Shown in pieces: positions 60,295 through 64,000 of a DNA stretch of 64,000 nucleotides. Made by a program: the position numbers and the translations under genes. Every line of letters starts with the position of its first letter. Positions within the stretch are counted from its first letter, which is position 1. Origin of the DNA: CAYMZZ01 sp044463125 (lineage in GTDB: Bacteria; Bacteroidota; Bacteroidia; Chitinophagales; Chitinophagaceae); contig JBIQMS010000022.1 of the NCBI GenBank assembly GCA_044463125.1, positions 1 through 64,000 on the forward strand, read 5' to 3'. Below the pieces are notes generated by a model. The model worked only from the letters and a program-made list of their open reading frames with translations. It was not told the DNA's origin and did not search any database.

Positions 60295-60361
60295 CGCGCC
60301 TCTCAACCAACCTTAAACCTTAAACTTTAAACCTTAAACCAAACCTATTACTTAAGACCTA

Positions 60362-62827
60362 TCAAAATTCAATCACAAATCCAATCGTCGGCAACACTAC
60401 CGGGTCATCATTTTTTAGAATCAGGGGAATAGCATTGCTGCCATCGGCACGAACGGGTTGCCCATCCGTAGTAATGAACGCATTGGTTTGGAGATCGCGC
60501 TCAAAGGTATAATCAGGCGCCGCCACCGAGCGGGCCAGCCAGAAATTGCTGATGTCGAGATAAACATCAATGGTTACCCGCTTCAGGTTCCATTTTTTGT
60601 CGATACGGATATCGCCCTGCGAAAAAGCATCGAGGCGCTGGCTGTTGAAACGCGTGTAATCCAGGATACCCTGCCCCTGCGTTAGAAAGTTAAGGCGGCT
60701 GGCGTCCAGATCAAATGGCGTGAAGGGTGCGCCGCCCTGGTAGCGGTACTTGATGCCCAGCTCCCAGTTTCTCCCCAGCTTATAACCCGCCGTTACACTC
60801 ACCAGGTGGCGATTATCCCAGGCACTGGGGGCCAGCCTTCCATCGGCATTGCTGAAACGGCTATAGAAAAAAGTGTAACTAAAGAATCCAGAAAATCGGT
60901 TGGTCAGTTTTTGCTGCGCGAAGAACTCGATCCCATAGCTCTCTCCCCTGCCGGTGGACGCAACGGGCTCATTACCCACCGATCCGAAATTGGCACCGAG
61001 ATTATTGATGCTGATGCCATCGCGAAGGGTTACGGGCACATCATTGTATTTTTTGTAAAATGCTTCCAGCGTAAATCGTGTACTCGCCTTCGGCAAATAT
61101 TCCACACCGGCCACATAGTGCCAGTTTGTGATATAATTATTGTTCTTATTGACCAATGCCCCGTTATTATCCCTGAAGCCGAGAATGGTATAGGGAGCTA
61201 TCCGTGCGTATCGTCCTGTTGTCGCATTCAGGCTCCATTGCGAATTGAGTGCATAGCGCAAACTCAGCCTGGGCGAAAATGCACGCGCGGGGTTCATGCC
61301 ATCGTCGGTAAAACTGTTCACATCCGAACGAAGGCCCAGACTGATGCCCAGCCGGTCGTTGAATACGGTTTTGCCACTTTGCACAAACAAGCCAAATCGC
61401 CAGAAATCAATATCGGAACGAAACAGATAACGCTGCTCCGGTTGCGAACCCACCGCCGCCCGCACGCGAATATTATTGTCGGTATTGTATTGCAGGTATT
61501 GCGCCACGCCACCATAGCTGATCTTCCAGCCATTCTTATTTCTATTTACTTCCCAGCGCAGCTTATTCTCGGTTTCACGCGCATTGGAGCGCAAACGCAG
61601 ATTGTCTTCTGATGATGCATCATTAAAATCGTATTTCTCATTTTCATTATCCAGCGCATTGCGGCTCAGGGCGAGTTGATAATAACCATCTTTTATCGAA
61701 CGGCGATAGCTCACTCCAAATGTATAGCTCCACTGGTTGATCACCGGCACCTGGTTCAGGGTATAGAGTTTTTCCTGGTCGGGTTCGCGAATATCACCGA
61801 GTGCGAACTCATCAAGGGCGGCGACGCCCAGGAAGCTAAGGGTCGATTTTTCGTCGGGCCGATAGGTGACCTTGTATTGAAAGTCCCAGTAATTGGGACG
61901 AATGGGCAGGTCTAATGCCGAGAACAACAACTGCAGGTAGCTTCTGCGCGCGCTGGCCAGGTAGGTGATATTGTTCTTCTTGCTCAGGGGGCCTTCGAAG
62001 GTGGCGGCCAGCTCGGTACCACTCAGCCGGATATTGCCCTGGGTGCGGTTCGGGTTACCCGTCTTCTGCCGAAATTCAAATACGCTGGAGAGGGCATTGT
62101 CGTATTTAGCATCAAAGGCGCTGCTGTTCAGCTTCACTTCTTCTATAAAGGACACATTGAGGATCCCCGTGGGTCCGCCCCCCGAACCCTGGGTGGCAAA
62201 ATGGTTGATCACCGGCACTTCAATACCATCGAGGTAAAACACGTTTTCGCCCGGCCCACCGCCACGGATCAGGATATCGTTGCGGAATCCGCCGATGCTG
62301 CCACTGGAGCCCGCCACGCCGGGTAGGGAATTCACCACCCGGCTGATATCAAAATTGCCCCCGGGATTGGTCTTGATTTCTTCGGTCGTTAGTTTTTGTA
62401 CGCTGAGCGGTGTTTCCAGTGTGGCCGCCCGCGCATTGCGGCGACTGGCCCGCACGGTAACATCGCCCAGGCTGGTTACCGCCACGCGCAATTCAAAGTT
62501 CAGCTCATTATCATTGCCACTGCTGATGGGAATATTGAAACGAAATTCGGCTTCATAACCCACCGAGCTCACCTGCACGGTATAGGCCCCGGGCTCCAGC
62601 CCCGCCAGGCGATAGCGGCCCATGGAATCGCTGAGGGCCGAGCGCTGCGCTTCGGTGACCGTGATAGTAGCGCCCACCACCGGCCGCCGGGTATTAGCAT
62701 CCAGCACCGAGCCGGTGATGCCACCCCTGTTCTGGGCCATGAGTGATGGACTGGTCAGCAATAAGATCAAAAAGCTTATTGCGGAAAGAAAATCATTGCG
62801 GATTGTCTGAACGAATGAAGTATTCAT
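60362..62827 (-). CDS. TonB-dependent receptor with carboxypeptidase-like domain
   Basis: About 821 residues from ATG 62827, chosen because MNTSFVQTIRNDFLSAISFL gives a proper signal peptide (ends LMAQ). The carboxypeptidase-like domain (GGITGSVLDANTRRPVVGAT) is followed by a plug (NPGGNFDISRVVNSLPGVAG, NDILIRGGGPGENVFYLDGI) and a barrel ending FVIEF. The 'GGGPGENVFYLDG' plug type is common in Bacteroidota receptors without SusD partners. It lies downstream of higBA on the same strand. Substrate unknown. Confidence 0.92.
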   Translation of the reverse strand: MNTSFVQTIRNDFLSAISFLILLLTSPSLMAQNRGGITGSVLDANTRRPVVGATITVTEAQRSALSDSMGRYRLAGLEPGAYTVQVSSVGYEAEFRFNIPISSGNDNELNFELRVAVTSLGDVTVRASRRNARAATLETPLSVQKLTTEEIKTNPGGNFDISRVVNSLPGVAGSSGSIGGFRNDILIRGGGPGENVFYLDGIEVPVINHFATQGSGGGPTGILNVSFIEEVKLNSSAFDAKYDNALSSVFEFRQKTGNPNRTQGNIRLSGTELAATFEGPLSKKNNITYLASARRSYLQLLFSALDLPIRPNYWDFQYKVTYRPDEKSTLSFLGVAALDEFALGDIREPDQEKLYTLNQVPVINQWSYTFGVSYRRSIKDGYYQLALSRNALDNENEKYDFNDASSEDNLRLRSNARETENKLRWEVNRNKNGWKISYGGVAQYLQYNTDNNIRVRAAVGSQPEQRYLFRSDIDFWRFGLFVQSGKTVFNDRLGISLGLRSDVNSFTDDGMNPARAFSPRLSLRYALNSQWSLNATTGRYARIAPYTILGFRDNNGALVNKNNNYITNWHYVAGVEYLPKASTRFTLEAFYKKYNDVPVTLRDGISINNLGANFGSVGNEPVASTGRGESYGIEFFAQQKLTNRFSGFFSYTFFYSRFSNADGRLAPSAWDNRHLVSVTAGYKLGRNWELGIKYRYQGGAPFTPFDLDASRLNFLTQGQGILDYTRFNSQRLDAFSQGDIRIDKKWNLKRVTIDVYLDISNFWLARSVAAPDYTFERDLQTNAFITTDGQPVRADGSNAIPLILKNDDPVVLPTIGFVIEF

Positions 62828-62912
62828 TGCCAGCGATAACAAATCCGGAGGGAGTCGGTTCATTTTCGATCGGGAGGATCAATCGAATAGGCCTACTCAA
62901 GAGAATGAACAC

Positions 62913-63269
62913 TTAATAACTCTGAATTAAAACGTCGGTAGGTATTCCAAGACCCCGATGCACCTGACGTATCATGTCAAGGGTCAGTTTGCGCTTTCTG
63001 CTCAAGATTTCACTGGCCCTGCTCTTTAATCCTATCAACTTTGCCAGGTCATTTTGATTATAGCCCAATTGTTCCATTCTGAATTTAATGGCTTCAATAG
63101 GGTCAGCATGCCCAATAGGATGATGCTGCTTTTCGTATAAATCAATTAATATACCCAATAACTCCAACTCATCACCTTCGGGGGTCCCCGATTTGGCATC
63201 AAATATCAGTTCCAACCTCTTCATGGCTGCCTGATAATCCTTTTTAGTTTTTATGGGTTTGATAGTCAT
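62913..63269 (-). CDS. higA: HigA-type antitoxin (XRE helix-turn-helix)
   Basis: 118 residues. The N-terminal half resembles the HigA extension (DYQAAMKRLELIFDAKSGTP, DELELLGILIDLYEKQHHPI); the C-terminal HTH reads MEQLGYNQNDLAKLIGLKSR..EILSRKRKLTLDMIRQVHRG. It starts 11 bp after the toxin gene, the higB-higA order. It should neutralise HigB and repress the pair. Confidence 0.92.
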   Translation of the reverse strand: MTIKPIKTKKDYQAAMKRLELIFDAKSGTPEGDELELLGILIDLYEKQHHPIGHADPIEAIKFRMEQLGYNQNDLAKLIGLKSRASEILSRKRKLTLDMIRQVHRGLGIPTDVLIQSY

Positions 63270-63280
63270 TTTTCTTCCAA

Positions 63281-63574
63281 TTATATGTTGCTCGCATCAA
63301 TTTTGTCATATTGGGAATGCGTTCCTATAAACCGAATCCACACCATACCGTATGCATAATTTAATTTGACAATCAGTCGATACTTATTCCCTTTGATGTT
63401 AAAGACTACGCGATTATCCGCGAGAATGGATGCGCTGGGGTACTCACGTTTTATATCCGCTGGCCCTTTCCAGTTTGCTTCTTCAGCTTCTCCAAACCAT
63501 GCCTTGAGTTGTTGCTCACAATCCGGATGTTTGATCCAGAAATCTCTAAGTGTCTTCTTGGCTATCACTCTCAC
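63281..63574 (-). CDS. higB: HigB-type mRNA interferase toxin
   Basis: 97 residues of the RelE/HigB fold: ARDFW-like opening (KKTLRDFWIKHPDCEQQLKA), FGEAEEANWKGPADIKREYP, VFNIKGNKYRLIVKLNYAYG and the C-terminal VWIRFIGTHSQYDKIDA with the conserved THxxYDKID ending. It cleaves ribosome-associated mRNA when free of HigA. Confidence 0.93.
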   Translation of the reverse strand: MRVIAKKTLRDFWIKHPDCEQQLKAWFGEAEEANWKGPADIKREYPSASILADNRVVFNIKGNKYRLIVKLNYAYGMVWIRFIGTHSQYDKIDASNI

Positions 63575-63740
63575 AGGTAATCATTGACAAAATTAATAAA
63601 AAGTTCCCAATTTGGGAAATTCGCTATTCAGGTAGTCCATTTGCATTATACAAATCCCTGAAAATAAATAACTTCTTAACCCCGTGGCCTAAACTTACAA
63701 CCCCTTTTATGTAGTCCATAATGCTTGCAGGTTTTGAAAT

Positions 63741-63774
63741 ACACCTTGCAGGTTTTTCAAAACCTGCAAGGTGT
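63741..63774. terminator. Perfect 34-bp palindrome downstream of the beta-barrel gene
   Basis: ACACCTTGCAGGTTTT and AAAACCTGCAAGGTGT (16-bp arms) are perfectly complementary around TC. Partial units (GCTTGCAGGTTTTGAAAT before, AAAAACCTGTAGGGTG after) flank it. It lies 29 bp downstream of the minus-strand gene end and may terminate that transcript. The stretch 63575-63802 has no convincing gene. Confidence 0.75.
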
Positions 63775-63802
63775 GGTTTTAAAAACCTGTAGGGTGTTCT
63801 TT

Positions 63803-64000
63803 CTAAAACAGCCGCCACCCAACCGACACCGTCACCGATCCGAAATCTTCCCGGCGGTCGGTTCCGCGATCGAAAATATTGACAAAAGAAATTTTGCCCA
63901 TGCAGTTTTGCTTATCCGAAAAATAATACCCGAAAGAAGGTTTTATTCCGAAATAGGTCTGGTTATGAATGATGCTTTCGCCGGCAACCAGAGACATAAA
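63803..64000 (-). CDS. C-terminal end of an outer-membrane beta-barrel protein (partial)
   Basis: The frame is open to the window edge. Visible residues alternate polar and hydrophobic as in beta-strands (TYFGIKPSFGYYFSDKQN, FGSVTVSVGWRLF) and end in Phe, the usual C-terminal signature for BAM-dependent barrels. Family unknown because most of the protein lies outside the window. Confidence 0.65.
   Translation of the reverse strand, partial: FMSLVAGESIIHNQTYFGIKPSFGYYFSDKQNCMGKISFVNIFDRGTDRREDFGSVTVSVGWRLF

Noticed and set aside
59490..60330. Overlapping plus-strand open frames of 160-277 codons rich in SRFTIHD-like heptapeptides
   Set aside because: All three frames are open because 7-bp DNA repeats give 7-residue protein repeats in every frame. 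There is no start context or family, and the DNA is R1 and heptamer repeat.
59640..60340. CRISPR array
   Set aside because: Repeats are 7-bp tandem units and palindromic elements without regular unique spacers of 30-40 nt, and no cas gene is present.
63624..63818. Minus-strand frame of 64 codons between higB and the beta-barrel gene
   Set aside because: It runs through the 34-bp palindrome, overlaps the barrel gene end and shows no family features.

Overview
The window looks like a chromosomal segment of a polysaccharide-degrading Bacteroidota, most likely of the Chitinophagaceae type. The evidence is a SusC/SusD pair, several TonB-dependent receptors with carboxypeptidase-like N-terminal domains, many SPII lipoproteins, and promoters of the Bacteroidota form (TTG, about 19 nt, TAnnTTTG-like). 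No rRNA, tRNA, CRISPR array, phage or transposase gene is visible.

The centre of the window is a glucuronoarabinoxylan utilisation system in three blocks. Block 1 (4978-9564, minus) is xylB, xylA and a sodium/sugar symporter. Block 2 (9909-30788, plus) is a tightly packed run of 13 genes: LacI regulator, GH67, SDR oxidoreductase, GH115, GH10, GPH symporter, two GH43, GH3, SGNH esterase, a CE4-CE15 fusion, a second LacI regulator and uxuA. Block 3 (41545-54845, minus) is susC, susD, a vanadium-haloperoxidase-like lipoprotein, a giant VCBS/ASPIC lipoprotein, a thioredoxin/DUF255 lipoprotein and a GH30 xylanase. A GH95-GH43 fusion gene (55553-59560) is divergent from it. Xylan would be cut outside the cell by GH10/GH30, imported by SusCD, stripped of acetyl, lignin-ester, glucuronate, arabinose and L-galactose decorations, and fed to XylA/XylB (xylose) and UxuA (glucuronate).

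A 14-bp LacI-type operator, TGCAACCGATTGCA, occurs in both divergent control regions (9752, 9892, 55159, 55583). In two cases it covers the -33 box of a promoter with identical geometry, which links blocks 1, 2 and 3 into one predicted regulon.

The flanks hold a PIN-domain fragment, TonB receptors, a cupin/AraC pair, an orphan PAS histidine kinase, an M19 dipeptidase/arginase-family pair, a GT39-type membrane glycosyltransferase, a siderophore-type receptor with a lipoprotein, a HigBA toxin-antitoxin pair and the end of a beta-barrel protein.

The most unusual feature is non-coding. Eight or more intergenic 'repeat islands' lie at transcription-unit boundaries. They are built from an oriented hairpin element with a fixed-length (37-39 nt) conserved loop (called R1 here), a second long inverted repeat (R2, up to 40 bp perfect arms) with small GC-rich palindromes nested in it, and several families of short tandem repeats. 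Although unrelated in sequence, most of these tandem families share a 7-bp period and pass into one another without losing phase. None of these elements lies inside the xylan operons.
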